Shown: positions 8,077-18,004, numbered from the stretch's first letter. The stretch is 64,000 nt of DNA from an uncultured Acetatifactor sp. (GCA_934433135.1 CAKRZO010000001.1:331706-395705), one strand, 5' to 3'. Numbers and translations: made by a program. Notes: generated by a model not told the origin, from the letters alone.

Positions 8077-8208
8077 AAAAGTCTTGCTATTTCAACTTCA
8101 GGCGGATTCTGTCCGAACCGTACTGACGCCTGAAAGTCCATATAAGTCACTATACAGCGGATTCACTCTACCACCCTACAGTGCCTTCTGGCAGCTACTC
8201 CCTTTTAT
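8077..8208 (-). ncRNA. yybP-ykoY (manganese) riboswitch
   Basis: Read on the minus strand, the element begins AAAAGGGAGTAGC and ends ATAGCAAGACTTTT, the two conserved ends of the yybP-ykoY aptamer, with paired arms between them (GCAGACAG-side stem, CAGGCG/CGCCTG arm). Characterised members sense Mn2+ and usually control metal export genes (MntP, TerC/YkoY, P-type ATPases, UPF0016). Here the first gene downstream is oadB, 404 bases away. A perfect promoter lies 22 bases upstream of its 5' end. Confidence 0.8.
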
Positions 8209-8230
8209 CTGTCTGCTTTTTGATGTGCTT

Positions 8231-8260
8231 ATTATAGCGGAAAAATACCGCTTCTGTCAA
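8231..8260 (-). promoter_or_regulatory. strong promoter for the riboswitch-oadB transcript
   Basis: Consensus TTGACA (8255-8260) and TATAAT (8231-8236) on the minus strand with an 18-base spacer. The spacer contains an AGCGG...CCGCT dyad that could bind a repressor. Confidence 0.8.
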
Positions 8261-8385
8261 TCCTGAAATGCAATTTTTAACGGTTTCTATAGACCGTTTT
8301 ATACAGGCATGAAATCTGCCCGCCCAACAATTACCGCTTTTCATTTAATACGACAATGGATTCCATGTTTACAATCATCTGATTA

Positions 8386-10020
8386 TTAAGAATATAAAAA
8401 TGTATATCTCTCATACAAGACATTGGCTTCAAGTGCCTTCATTTTAAGAGTAACCGTTGTTCCCTTGGAAGGAATACTGTCAATATGAAAAAAACCATCG
8501 TTTTTATAGTATAAATTTATTCGGCGAATTGTATTTTTAATTCCGTAATTCAAATAATCCGAATCATAATCCAGCTTCCTGATGTGTTCAAGTTTATCAC
8601 CGGCAATTCCGCAACCGTTATCAGATACTTTTAAAATGATATATCCGTCCAGAAGCCGTCCACTTATTTTAATAAGTCCGTTTGGGGTTCGATTGATTCC
8701 ATGCAGAATGGAGTTCTCTACAAATGGCTGCAGAATCAATTTGACCGTAGTAAATTCCAATATGTTCGGATCTACATCAATCAAATATTTATAATTATGT
8801 GAATGAGTAAAATTCATTACTTTAATGTATTTTTCGGTAAGTTCAAGCTCCTCACGAATGGTTACAACAGAACGCCCTTTGGATAAAATACTATGATAGT
8901 ATTGTGTCAGCATGGATATATTGTCTGCAATATACTTGTCGCCTATATCAAGTGCATACCATTTAAGCGAGGAAAGTGAATTATATAGTAAATGCGGATT
9001 AATTTTCGACTGCATGTATTCCAGTTCAATAGCTGTTTTTTCGAAATTTATCTCGTTCATTTCCCTATGAACTCTGTCTATTTTTTCTACCAGGTCCATA
9101 ATATTTTGATAGATCGGATAAAAGTCATCGTTTGTGTCTATTGGTATTTCAGAAATATTCTTAAAGGATTTCACTCTTTTCATATTATTGATAAACGCAT
9201 CAATTTTTTTGGTCATACAGGTAGATATTAAATTTGCCACCAATATCAGGATTATAATAAAGAGACCGAGAATAAAAAATATCCTGCAGAAATTTTTAAC
9301 ATAAATATCGACCCTCACACGCTTATCAAGAATTGCGGTCACTGTTGCATCGCATATCAGATCGTTTTGAACAATGTAGCTGCTGTTATCTTTTTGCTCT
9401 AAAAGAGTAGCTGTGCCGGATGTGTTTTCTATGCCGACCTCCGTTCGAGTTTCAATGATTTTATCTTTTATGGCATATTGAAATTCTGAAATAATATTTT
9501 CAAAATAGTCCATGGAAAAAGTATAACAAACTACGATTGTATAATCTGTTATAGGTGAAATAGGTCTGTATAAACTTATGGAATTTTTTGTCAACTTCCA
9601 AAAATACTTACTTGTATTATGATCAGCAATCTGTTGTTGAATATCAGTCGGCAGAGCAGTCAATGAATCCGTGTAACCGGTCTTAAAAATAGAATCATTG
9701 TTATGATAAATGGTACACTTGGGCTCCCCTGAGGAAATAGATGTTCGAAAATGGTCAATATATATTTTCAAACTCTCATTAAGTTCCACATTGAGAGAGA
9801 CATCCCTGTTTAAATCGGTATTTAAGCTGCTAATAATATATTGATTTTGCGCAATTGCAGCGCTAAAGCTAACAGCGGAACGCAAAGCTTCGTTTATTGA
9901 CTCCGAGGCTCTGAAGGCCACTGTATTGACTTTTTCAACGGTGCCGTTCCATTGGGACATACTGCTTGACAAGAACAAAATAAGCGCCGCAATTGTAACC
10001 GGGATTATGGTAATGAGCAA
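8386..10020 (-). pseudogene. YesM-type sensor histidine kinase lacking its 5' end
   Basis: The 544 residues cover almost a full kinase of the YesM/LytS class: a first membrane helix (LITIIPVTIAALILF), an extracellular domain to about residue 245, a second helix (IFFILGLFIIILILVANLI), a HAMP-like linker, the phospho-acceptor region SKINPHLLYNSLSSLKW and the ATP site (LQPFVENSILHG, VSDNGCGIAG). The frame starts at a TTG immediately after a TGA, with no ribosome site, and is fused upstream in another frame to a permease fragment. A deletion therefore removed its start and its partner genes; no response regulator is nearby. The region is AT-rich compared with its surroundings. Confidence 0.85.
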
Positions 10021-10285
10021 TCAGCATATTCGGCTGTGTGAAACATTCTACAAAGTTATTAAAGCCAACCCAGGGACTTCCAAGTATACCATCTACTATA
10101 TTATAGTCTTTAAATGCCAATAACAAGCCTCCGAAGGGAAGATAACACAGCAACAACACCAAAAAAAGTGCCGGAAGAATCAAAAGATATGCCGTTCTGT
10201 TGATCGAAAGATTGTGCCATAAGCCCTTTTGGGGTATATTAACGCAAAATGAATCGTTATTTTTCATTTTCTGTTTCAATTTCAC
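9935..10285 (-). pseudogene. LplB-type sugar ABC permease, N-terminal fragment joined to kinase gene
   Basis: GAGGAGGA precedes a GTG/TTG start. About 80 residues match the start of an LplB/YtcP-type permease: AYLLILPALFLVLLLCYLPF is the first membrane helix and FKDYNIVDGILGSPWVGFNNF the following loop. After the residues TQPNM the frame runs into kinase DNA in the wrong frame and ends without further family sequence. Roughly three quarters of the permease, and whatever lay between it and the kinase, are gone. It is the remnant of an oligosaccharide transporter operon with its own two-component sensor. Confidence 0.85.
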
Positions 10286-10684
10286 TCCTCCTCTGTTTCA
10301 CATTTGTAATTCTATATTTATTTTATACAATGCCAACCATCAATTCAATTTAAAAATAACTCCATAATTTAAAATTACAACTCTAATTTCATTCTACGAA
10401 TCTGTTTTATGCGCACCCCGCAACCTTTTTTTACGGCACTGGCAATAATAAAATTTAAAATTCTTTGCATGAATAAATGCCAAAGAGACATACAAAAAAA
10501 CAGCATAACCCGGTATTTCCAAGGGTTACGCCATTTTTTCCAAACACGGAATCATGCCAGAAATGATATTCCTGCCAATCTTCATATGTAAATTTTAAAA
10601 TTATTTATTATCCAACCTTTTTGCAAACAGAGCTCTGACCGCTTCTTTATCTGTAAGAGATAGTTTTACTTCACAAGTAAACCA
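10286..10684. other. 399-bp non-coding gap
   Basis: Holds a terminator for the lrgAB operon (listed separately) and an AT-rich stretch before the permease fragment with loose promoter-like boxes (TTGGCA, TAGAAT, 16 apart, minus strand). Nothing else recognised. Confidence 0.5.
10494..10531 (-). terminator. intrinsic terminator downstream of lrgAB
   Basis: On the minus strand GCGTAACCC (10523-10531) pairs with GGGTTATGC (10503-10511), followed by a seven-T run at 10494-10500. It lies 154 bases behind the lrgB stop. Confidence 0.65.
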
Positions 10685-11386
10685 TTATAAGAATTTGGCA
10701 AACAGGGAAGAGGCAAATACCGTCAGGATCCCTGCAACGGCAACCGAAAGGCTGCTCATGGCTCCCTCGATTTCTCCTATTTCGATGGCTCTTGCCGTGC
10801 CGAGCGCATGCGCAGAAGTACCGATGGCAATTCCTTTGGCAATGGGTTCCTCAATTCGGAATAACTTTAAAATGAAATCCGCCAAAAGATTTCCCAGAAC
10901 ACCGGTCAGCGCAATAACAGCAACCGTAATGGTTACATACCCACCCAGCTCTTCCGATACTTCCATGCCGATTGCCGTGGTAATGGACTTGGGCAGAAAT
11001 GTTACATATTCCACATGCTCCAGCTTAAATAACAGTGCCAGCACCAGTATCGTGATCATGCTGGTAAGTACTCCGCTTACGATTCCGGCAAGAACTGCCT
11101 TCCAGTTTTTCTTTAAAAGTGTAAACTGCTCATACAAAGGAATCGCCAGACAGACTGTAGCCGGTGTCAGAAACCAGCTTAAATATCGGGCGCCTGTATT
11201 ATAGGTATCATAGTCTACATGGCCCAAAAGCAACACACCGATTGTAACGAGGATCGAAATCAGAAAAGGATTGAAAATTCCCCTCTTGCATTTCTTTCTG
11301 ACCCACATCCCGAACGCATAAGATAACAGACTTAAAGTCACACCTGCAAAGGCAGACTGCGTAAAAAATTCCTGCATACGAATCAA
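10685..11386 (-). CDS. lrgB: LrgB/CidB-family membrane protein
   Basis: 233 residues, about six or seven membrane helices. Family features include LSWFLTPATVCLAIPLYEQ (about residues 67-86), FLPKSITTAIGMEVSEELGG (about 130-150) and AHALGTARAIEIGEIEGAMS near the C-terminus. LrgB acts with the holin-like LrgA in control of murein hydrolase activity and, in some bacteria, in transport of pyruvate or glycolate. It overlaps lrgA by four bases, so the two are translationally coupled. Confidence 0.93.
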   Translation of the reverse strand: MIRMQEFFTQSAFAGVTLSLLSYAFGMWVRKKCKRGIFNPFLISILVTIGVLLLGHVDYDTYNTGARYLSWFLTPATVCLAIPLYEQFTLLKKNWKAVLAGIVSGVLTSMITILVLALLFKLEHVEYVTFLPKSITTAIGMEVSEELGGYVTITVAVIALTGVLGNLLADFILKLFRIEEPIAKGIAIGTSAHALGTARAIEIGEIEGAMSSLSVAVAGILTVFASSLFAKFL

Positions 11387-11781
11387 ACCTGCCTTTCCGG
11401 ATCCTGCAAACCTTGCTCTGCAGCTTTATCCTTCTTTTTCCCACGACGAATCATTGCCTGGGCAACCCGCCCGCTGATTACCATAACATCTGCCAGAACC
11501 ACCACCGTAATGATAACCGCCGGAAGCAGAATAGGCTTTAAGATATTCCAGGATGCCATCAACCCCACTCCCGCGGGAATAAACATCACCGGCATGATTT
11601 CAATCAGAAACTTTCCGGTTTCCTTCACATGATCCAATTTAATAATCCCCGTCAAAAGTCCCGCAAACATAAGAATCATGCCATAAATACTTGCAGGAAC
11701 CGGAAACGGAAGTACGGCTCTTAATCCCTCTCCGATCAAAGAGATCAGCAGAATAATCAAAAACTGCTTTACATATTTCAC
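11383..11781 (-). CDS. lrgA: LrgA/CidA-family holin-like protein
   Basis: 132 residues with four hydrophobic helices (FLIILLISLIGEGLRAVLPF first) and a basic tail; the PASIYGMILMFAGLLTGIIK segment and EIMPVMFIPAGVGLM are diagnostic for the family. The start is a GTG preceded by AGGAG six bases away. Works with LrgB as a murein-hydrolase/overflow-metabolite exporter system. A promoter lies directly upstream, so lrgAB is its own operon behind gltD. Confidence 0.92.
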   Translation of the reverse strand: MKYVKQFLIILLISLIGEGLRAVLPFPVPASIYGMILMFAGLLTGIIKLDHVKETGKFLIEIMPVMFIPAGVGLMASWNILKPILLPAVIITVVVLADVMVISGRVAQAMIRRGKKKDKAAEQGLQDPERQV

Positions 11782-11822
11782 AACTTGCTCCTCCCTCGTA
11801 TGTAAACGCTGCCAACTTTGTT

Positions 11823-11851
11823 ATTCTACTACAGTTCCCTTTGCATCGCAA
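11823..11851 (-). promoter_or_regulatory. lrgAB promoter
   Basis: TTGCGA (11846-11851) and TAGAAT (11823-11828) on the minus strand, 17 bases apart, 42 bases before the lrgA start. Confidence 0.6.
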
Positions 11852-11867
11852 GGACTTTTCCATTAAT

Positions 11868-13352
11868 CTAAACCGGATTGGTATACCCCATAAGTGTTTT
11901 ATCAATGGCCTTGGCTGCCGCTCTGCCTTCGGTAATCGCCCATACCACCAGAGACTGTCCCCTGCGGGCATCTCCTGCCGCAAACACACCGGAAAGATCG
12001 GTTGCATAATCTTCGTCCGCCTTCAGGTTGCTCCGGTTGTCCGTGCCGATTCCGAATGCTTCTGCGATATACGGATCCGGCCCTAAGAACCCGGCTGCAA
12101 TCAGGAGCAGGTCGCACTCCATAACGCTTTCCGTTCCGGGAATTTCCTGCATCATCAGTCTTCCAGTCTTCTCATCTTTTTTGGCTTCCAGGCGAATGGT
12201 TTCGATGGCTTTTAAGGCTCCTTTTTCATCCGGAATCAGTTTCTTTACCGTAGTCTGATAAATTCTGGGATCCTTTCCGAATACTGCAATGGCTTCCTCC
12301 TGACCATAGTCCGTCTTGCAGACTCGCGGCCACTGCGGCCAGGGATTATTCTGCGCCCGCTTATCCGGCAGTTTCGGCATCATCTCAATCTGGCAGACCG
12401 ACTCACAGCCCAGCCGGATACTGGTTCCCACGCAGTCATTCCCGGTATCGCCGCCGCCTACAATAACGACCTTTTTCCCTTTCGCAGAAATGGAAGTGTT
12501 GTCGGCATCCCCGGTATCCAAAAGCGCTTTCGTTGCGGCCTTAAGGTAATCGACTGCAAAATAGACTCCCGACGCATCCCGGTTTTCTACCGACAGATCT
12601 CTCGGATTCCCGGCACCGCAGCATAAAGCCACGGCATCGAACTCTTTCATAAGCTCTCCCGGAGCAACGGTTTTTCCGACCTCCGCTCCCGTCCGGAAAA
12701 TCACTCCTTCTTCTTCCATAAGGTGCACTCTCCGAAGCACCACTTCCTTTTCCAGCTTCATATTGGGGATCCCGTACATCAAAAGTCCGCCGGGACGGTC
12801 TTCCTTTTCAAAAACCGTTACTTCATGCCCTCTGTGGTTCAACTGATCCGCCAAAGCCAGACCGCTTGGACCGGAACCGACCACCGCAACCTTTTTTCCG
12901 GTACGAACCTTCGGAATCTGCGGTACGATCCGGCCTTCCTGATATGCTTTTTCAATGATGGCAAGCTCATTTTCCTTAACGGTAACCGGCTGATCATATA
13001 ACCCGCAGGTACAAGCTGCTTCACATAAAGCAGGACATACCCGCCCGGTAAACTCCGGAAAATTATTAGTCTTGCAAAGTCTGGAAAGGGCATGTTCCCA
13101 GTTGCCCTGATAAACCATATCATTCCACTCCGGAATCAGATTATGCAAAGGACAGCCTGTTGCCATACCGTTAAGCATCATACCGCTCTGGCAGAAAGGC
13201 ACTCCGCAGTTCATACAACGTGCTCCCTGCTCCTGCCGCTGCTTTAACGGCATCTGCGGATGAAATTCCTTAAAATTCAAAATCCGCTCCTCACAGCTTA
13301 CCGCCTTATTTATGTTTCGCTCATATTCCATAAAACCGGTTGTTTTTCCCAT
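11868..13352 (-). CDS. gltD: glutamate synthase (NADPH) small subunit
   Basis: 494 residues from MGKTTGFMEYER (GGAG six bases upstream; an ATG four codons earlier lacks a site). The N-terminus carries the cysteine clusters for two 4Fe-4S centres (CMNCGVPFCQSG, GCPLHNLIPEW, CPALCEAACTCG). Two dinucleotide folds follow: VVGSGPSGLALADQL for FAD and VIVGGGDTGNDCVG for NADPH. The C-terminus has the family GVFAAGDARRGQSLVVWAI motif. It passes electrons from NADPH to the GltB subunit for glutamate formation. It starts 38 bases behind gltB and is surely in its operon. Confidence 0.96.
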   Translation of the reverse strand: MGKTTGFMEYERNINKAVSCEERILNFKEFHPQMPLKQRQEQGARCMNCGVPFCQSGMMLNGMATGCPLHNLIPEWNDMVYQGNWEHALSRLCKTNNFPEFTGRVCPALCEAACTCGLYDQPVTVKENELAIIEKAYQEGRIVPQIPKVRTGKKVAVVGSGPSGLALADQLNHRGHEVTVFEKEDRPGGLLMYGIPNMKLEKEVVLRRVHLMEEEGVIFRTGAEVGKTVAPGELMKEFDAVALCCGAGNPRDLSVENRDASGVYFAVDYLKAATKALLDTGDADNTSISAKGKKVVIVGGGDTGNDCVGTSIRLGCESVCQIEMMPKLPDKRAQNNPWPQWPRVCKTDYGQEEAIAVFGKDPRIYQTTVKKLIPDEKGALKAIETIRLEAKKDEKTGRLMMQEIPGTESVMECDLLLIAAGFLGPDPYIAEAFGIGTDNRSNLKADEDYATDLSGVFAAGDARRGQSLVVWAITEGRAAAKAIDKTLMGYTNPV

Positions 13353-13390
13353 ACTAATCTCCATTCCGCAGACGCTTTAGCGTCGCATAT

Positions 13391-16300
13391 TTAATGCTGC
13401 ATCTGGTAAAAGGCTTCCATCTGTGCTTCCTTCCGGCTGAGTCCCTTTTCTTCCAACCTGCCGATCGCCGTCAGCATACGGCTGTAATCGTTGGGCAGAA
13501 TCTTCTTAAAATTCGGAAGATAGTCTTCCAGATGCTCCAGAATCCGTTTTCCAAGCTGTGAATTTGTCGCTTTTACATGTGCCTCAATCAAAGTCCGCAG
13601 TTCCTCTACATCATGCCTCTCTTTTACGGTACTCATGGTTACCATCTGTTTGTTAAGGCGCAGATATAAGTCATGTTTTTCATCCAATACGTAAGCAATT
13701 CCGCCGCTCATACCTGCTGCAAAATTCTTACCGGTTCTTCCTAAGACTGCAACAATTCCGCCGGTCATATACTCACATCCATGGTCACCTACCCCTTCCA
13801 CTACAGCGGTAGCACCGGAATTACGCACACAGAAACGCTCACCGGCCACACCGCATATGTAAGCTTCGCCGCCGGTTGCCCCGTAAAGAGCCACATTGCC
13901 GATGATAATATTCTGCTCGGCTGCGAAACGACTGTCTGCAGGGGGATATACGATCAGTTTTCCTCCGGAAAGACCTTTCCCGAAATAGTCGTTACTGTCT
14001 CCCTCCAGTTCCATGGTAAGCCCCTTTGGAATAAACGCTCCGAAAGATTGTCCGGCCCCTCCCTTACATTTGATATGGAATGTATCCGGTTGTGTGGTAT
14101 TCTTCCATTTTGCCGTAATCTGAGATCCCAGTATGGTTCCCAGTGTCCGGTTTAAGCTGGATACTTCTACTTCCAATGTATGCGGTTTCCTGTTTTTCAG
14201 AGTCTGTGCAAATTCTTTTAGGAAAATGCTCTCATCCATGGTTTTTTCCAGCTTAAAGTCATATGCCTTATCCGGTTGAAAATGGTTCACACCTTCCTGT
14301 GTGTTTTCCTCACGGTACAGAATCTTGCCAAAATCCAGCCGGGCACGTTCCATCTTGCTTCCGGCGCCTTCCCGTACCTTTAATAAATCGCTTCTTCCCA
14401 CCAGTTCTTCCACGGTACGGATTCCGAGCTCTGCCATAATCTCCCGCAGCTGCTGGGCCACATAACGCATAAAATTCATCACGTATTCCGGCTTTCCCCG
14501 GAAACGGCAGCGCAGTCTGGGATCCTGGGTGGCCACGCCCACCGGGCAGGTATCCAGATTGCATACCCGCATCATCAGGCATCCCATAGTAATCAACGGT
14601 GCGGTAGCAAAGCCGAATTCTTCCGCTCCCAGCATGGCAGCTATTGCCACGTCTCTTCCAGTCATCAGCTTGCCGTCCGTTTCCAGAACCACCCGATCCC
14701 TGAGGCCGTTATGAATCAGCGTCTGATGTGCCTCTGCCAGTCCGAGCTCCCACGGCATACCAGCATTATGAATGGAGCTCTTGGGAGCCGCACCGGTTCC
14801 GCCGTCATATCCGGAAATCAGTATCACCTGGGCACCTGCTTTGGCCACACCGGCAGCAACCGTGCCCACGCCGGCTTCCGACACCAGTTTTACCGAGATC
14901 CTTGCTTTGCGGTTGGCATTTTTCAGATCAAAAATCAGCTGTGCCAGATCCTCAATGGAGTAAATGTCATGATGAGGCGGCGGCGAGATCAGGGAAACCC
15001 CGGGTGTAGAATATCTGGTCTCCGCAATCCATGGGTAGACCTTCTTGCCGGGCAGATGTCCTCCTTCTCCCGGTTTTGCGCCCTGAGCCATCTTGATCTG
15101 AATCTCTTTGGCGCTCACAAGATACTCACTGGTAACACCGAACCGGCCGGAAGCAACCTGCTTAATGGCACTGTTTTTCTCTGTCCCGAGACGTTCCGGA
15201 CGTTCTCCTCCTTCTCCGGAATTGGACTTACCGCCCAGTCGGTTCATGGCAATTGCCATACACTCATGCGCTTCCTGCGAAATGGAGCCATAGGACATGG
15301 CTCCCGTTTTAAACCGTTTTACAATCTCGGAAACCGGTTCCACCTCTTCAATGGGGATGCTCTTCGTCCCTTCCGTATCAAAAGCAAGCAGCCCTCTTAA
15401 CGTATGCGGTCTTCTTTCATCATCCACCATGGCGGCATATTCCAGGAAACGCTTATAACTTCCGAGCTGTGTGGCTTCTCTGAGAGCAATGATGGTCTGA
15501 GGATTGTACATATGGTCCTCTTTATCCTTGCCGTTACGCAGTTTGTGTTCTCCTTCGCTGTCGAGGGTTGTATCGGTCTTAAGTCCCAGCGGATCAAAGG
15601 CTTTGCTGTGACGCCATTCCACATCCTCGTTGATTTCCTTCAGACCGATTCCGCCCACGCGGCTGACGGTATTGGTGAAATACTTATCGATCACATCCTG
15701 CCGGATACCGATGGCTTCAAAAATCTGGGACGACTGGTAGGACTGCAGCGTGGAAATACCCATTTTGGACGCAATTTTTACAATGCCATGTAAAATTGCA
15801 TCGTTGTAATCATGAATCGCCGTATGGTAGTCTTTGTCCAACAGCTTTTTGTCAATCAGTTCCGTAATGCAGTCCTGGGCAAGGTAAGGCTGAATGGCTC
15901 TGGCACCATATCCTAAAAGTGCCGCAAAGTGGTGGACGTCTCTGGGTTCCGCACTTTCCAATATAATAGAGACTGCCGTACGCTTCTTGGTACGAATCAG
16001 ATGCTGCTCCATCGCCGCTACCGCTAAAAGGGAGGGAATTGCCACATGGTTCTCATCTACTCCCCTGTCGGAAAGGATCAGGATATTGGCGCCGTTACGG
16101 TAAGCCCTGTCACAATTGACAAACAGATGATCCACCGCTCTTTCCAGGGGCGTGTTCTTATAATAAAGTAAGGATACCGTCTCTACACAAAATCCCGGCC
16201 GGTTCAACGCTTTAATCTTTAACAGATCCACGGCAGTCAGAATCGGGTTACAAATCTGCAGGACACGACAGTTTTCTTCTTTTTCTTCCAGAAGATTACC

Positions 16301-17920
16301 GTCCGAGCCTACGTAAACCGCCGTATCGGTTACAATCTCTTCCCGGATGGCATCAATGGGCGGATTGGTTACCTGGGCAAATTGCTGTTTGAAGTAATTA
16401 AACAAAGGCTGATGCTTGTCGGAAAGTACCGCCAGCGGAATATCGGTTCCCATGGCAAAGGTTCCTTCCGCACCGTTCTGCGCCATGGGCCAGATGGCTT
16501 CTTTTACATCTTCATACGTATAACCGAATGCTTTATAAAGCCGATCCCTTTCCTCCTGGGAATAGGTCTGAATCTTTTTATTGGGAATGGGAAGATCTTT
16601 AAGCTCCAACAGATGGCTGTCCAGCCATTCTCCGTAAGGCTTTCTGCCGGAATAGTAAGCCTTGCATTCCTCATCGGAAATCAACCGCCCTTTTTCAGTA
16701 TCCACTAAAAGCATCTTACCGGGTTTTAATCTGCTTTTACGCACGATATGTTCCACCGGAATATCCAGAACACCTACTTCGGAAGATAAAATCAACATAT
16801 CATCATCCGTCACATAATACCGGGAAGGTCTTAAGCCGTTACGATCCAGCACCGCCCCCACTGTATCTCCGTCGGAAAACAGAATCGCGGCCGGCCCGTC
16901 CCATGGCTCCATCATAGTAGAATAATAATGGTAAAAATCTCTCTTCTGCCGATCCATTCCCGGATCACGGCGCCAGGGCTCCGGTATGGTAATCATCACG
17001 GCAAGGGGCAGAGGCAGCCCGTTCATCACCAGAAATTCCAGGGTATTATCCAGCATAGCGGAATCAGAACCTTCCGCATTGATTACCGGCAGAATCTTAT
17101 CCATATCCACTTCCATAAGCGGGCTGTTCATGGTTTCTTCTCTGGCAAGCATCCGGTCCACATTGCCCCGAATGGTGTTGATCTCACCGTTATGCAGAAT
17201 CATCCGGTTTGGATGGGCTCTCTCCCAGCTGGGATTGGTGTTGGTACTGAAACGGGAATGCACCATGGCTATTGCACTCTTATAGTCTTCGCTTTGCAGA
17301 TCCAGGTAGAATTTTCTAAGCTGGGACACCAGAAACATCCCCTTGTAGACAATCGTCCGGGAAGACAGACTGGGAACATAAGTATCATCATTACTTTGTT
17401 CAAACAGCCTGCGGATCACATATAATCTCCGGTCGAATTCCAGGCCCTTCTTCACATCCTCCGGCCTTTTTACAAAGCATTGCATAATGCAGGGCATACA
17501 ATCCAAAGCCTTCTGTCCCAGGATTTCCCGACAGACAGGGACTTCTCTCCAGCCAAGGAATTCCACGCCTTCCTTGGCGGTAATGATTTCAAACATTTTC
17601 TTTGCCTGGCTGCGTTTCAAGGTATCCTGGGGAAAGAAAAACATTCCCACACCATAGTCTCTTTCCTCGCCCAGGCAAATCCTCAGTTCTTCTGCTTTCT
17701 TTGTGAAAAAAGAATGGGAAATCTGCACCATAATACCGACACCGTCGCCGATGGTTCCGGTAGCGTCTTTACCGGCACGATGCTCCAGTTTTTCCACAAT
17801 TCCCAGCGCATGATCCACGATTTTATGATCCGGTATACCTTTGATACTTACCACTGCTCCGATGCCGCAGGCATCATGCTCCATTTTTTTATGATACAAT
17901 CCCTGTCGTTCCTGATCCAT
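13391..17920 (-). CDS. gltB: glutamate synthase large subunit
   Basis: 1,509 residues, the usual size. An 17-residue propeptide precedes the nucleophile Cys in HDACGIGAVVS, the type-2 glutamine amidotransferase domain (to about residue 420). A central domain follows, then the FMN-binding synthase barrel (about 800-1190) with the 3Fe-4S cysteines in GCLMMRVCNLDTCPVGVATQ, and the C-terminal GXGXG beta-helix (from about 1260). It converts glutamine and 2-oxoglutarate to two glutamates. asnB lies upstream on the same strand (160 bases) and gltD downstream. The leader holds a tandem hairpin repeat. Confidence 0.97.
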   Translation of the reverse strand: MDQERQGLYHKKMEHDACGIGAVVSIKGIPDHKIVDHALGIVEKLEHRAGKDATGTIGDGVGIMVQISHSFFTKKAEELRICLGEERDYGVGMFFFPQDTLKRSQAKKMFEIITAKEGVEFLGWREVPVCREILGQKALDCMPCIMQCFVKRPEDVKKGLEFDRRLYVIRRLFEQSNDDTYVPSLSSRTIVYKGMFLVSQLRKFYLDLQSEDYKSAIAMVHSRFSTNTNPSWERAHPNRMILHNGEINTIRGNVDRMLAREETMNSPLMEVDMDKILPVINAEGSDSAMLDNTLEFLVMNGLPLPLAVMITIPEPWRRDPGMDRQKRDFYHYYSTMMEPWDGPAAILFSDGDTVGAVLDRNGLRPSRYYVTDDDMLILSSEVGVLDIPVEHIVRKSRLKPGKMLLVDTEKGRLISDEECKAYYSGRKPYGEWLDSHLLELKDLPIPNKKIQTYSQEERDRLYKAFGYTYEDVKEAIWPMAQNGAEGTFAMGTDIPLAVLSDKHQPLFNYFKQQFAQVTNPPIDAIREEIVTDTAVYVGSDGNLLEEKEENCRVLQICNPILTAVDLLKIKALNRPGFCVETVSLLYYKNTPLERAVDHLFVNCDRAYRNGANILILSDRGVDENHVAIPSLLAVAAMEQHLIRTKKRTAVSIILESAEPRDVHHFAALLGYGARAIQPYLAQDCITELIDKKLLDKDYHTAIHDYNDAILHGIVKIASKMGISTLQSYQSSQIFEAIGIRQDVIDKYFTNTVSRVGGIGLKEINEDVEWRHSKAFDPLGLKTDTTLDSEGEHKLRNGKDKEDHMYNPQTIIALREATQLGSYKRFLEYAAMVDDERRPHTLRGLLAFDTEGTKSIPIEEVEPVSEIVKRFKTGAMSYGSISQEAHECMAIAMNRLGGKSNSGEGGERPERLGTEKNSAIKQVASGRFGVTSEYLVSAKEIQIKMAQGAKPGEGGHLPGKKVYPWIAETRYSTPGVSLISPPPHHDIYSIEDLAQLIFDLKNANRKARISVKLVSEAGVGTVAAGVAKAGAQVILISGYDGGTGAAPKSSIHNAGMPWELGLAEAHQTLIHNGLRDRVVLETDGKLMTGRDVAIAAMLGAEEFGFATAPLITMGCLMMRVCNLDTCPVGVATQDPRLRCRFRGKPEYVMNFMRYVAQQLREIMAELGIRTVEELVGRSDLLKVREGAGSKMERARLDFGKILYREENTQEGVNHFQPDKAYDFKLEKTMDESIFLKEFAQTLKNRKPHTLEVEVSSLNRTLGTILGSQITAKWKNTTQPDTFHIKCKGGAGQSFGAFIPKGLTMELEGDSNDYFGKGLSGGKLIVYPPADSRFAAEQNIIIGNVALYGATGGEAYICGVAGERFCVRNSGATAVVEGVGDHGCEYMTGGIVAVLGRTGKNFAAGMSGGIAYVLDEKHDLYLRLNKQMVTMSTVKERHDVEELRTLIEAHVKATNSQLGKRILEHLEDYLPNFKKILPNDYSRMLTAIGRLEEKGLSRKEAQMEAFYQMQH

Positions 17921-17934
17921 ATGCTACCTCTTTT

Positions 17935-18004
17935 CTGTCGATTCTGCTTCTTTCTGACAGTCTTCCTTCCCTCTGCCGGTTCTACTTCTTTCCGGCAGTC
18001 TTCC
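17935..18004 (-). promoter_or_regulatory. tandem hairpin repeat in the gltB leader
   Basis: Two 32-base copies (17973-18004 and 17935-17966, period 38) each read, on the minus strand, GGAAGACTG then a stem arm, the loop AAAGAAGYAGAA and the closing arm. The first stem is CTGCCGG/CCGGCAG, the second CTGTC/GACAG; the C-G to T-A change at stem position four is compensated, while the loop is almost constant. This suggests an RNA-level binding site for a regulator just before the gltB ribosome site. Confidence 0.55.

Noticed and set aside
8084..8266. 60-codon plus-strand frame
   Set aside because: Covers the antisense of the riboswitch and its promoter.
8279..8301. hairpin AACGGT/ACCGTT as terminator of the kinase remnant
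   Set aside because: On the minus strand it is followed by A, not T; no plus-strand gene ends there.
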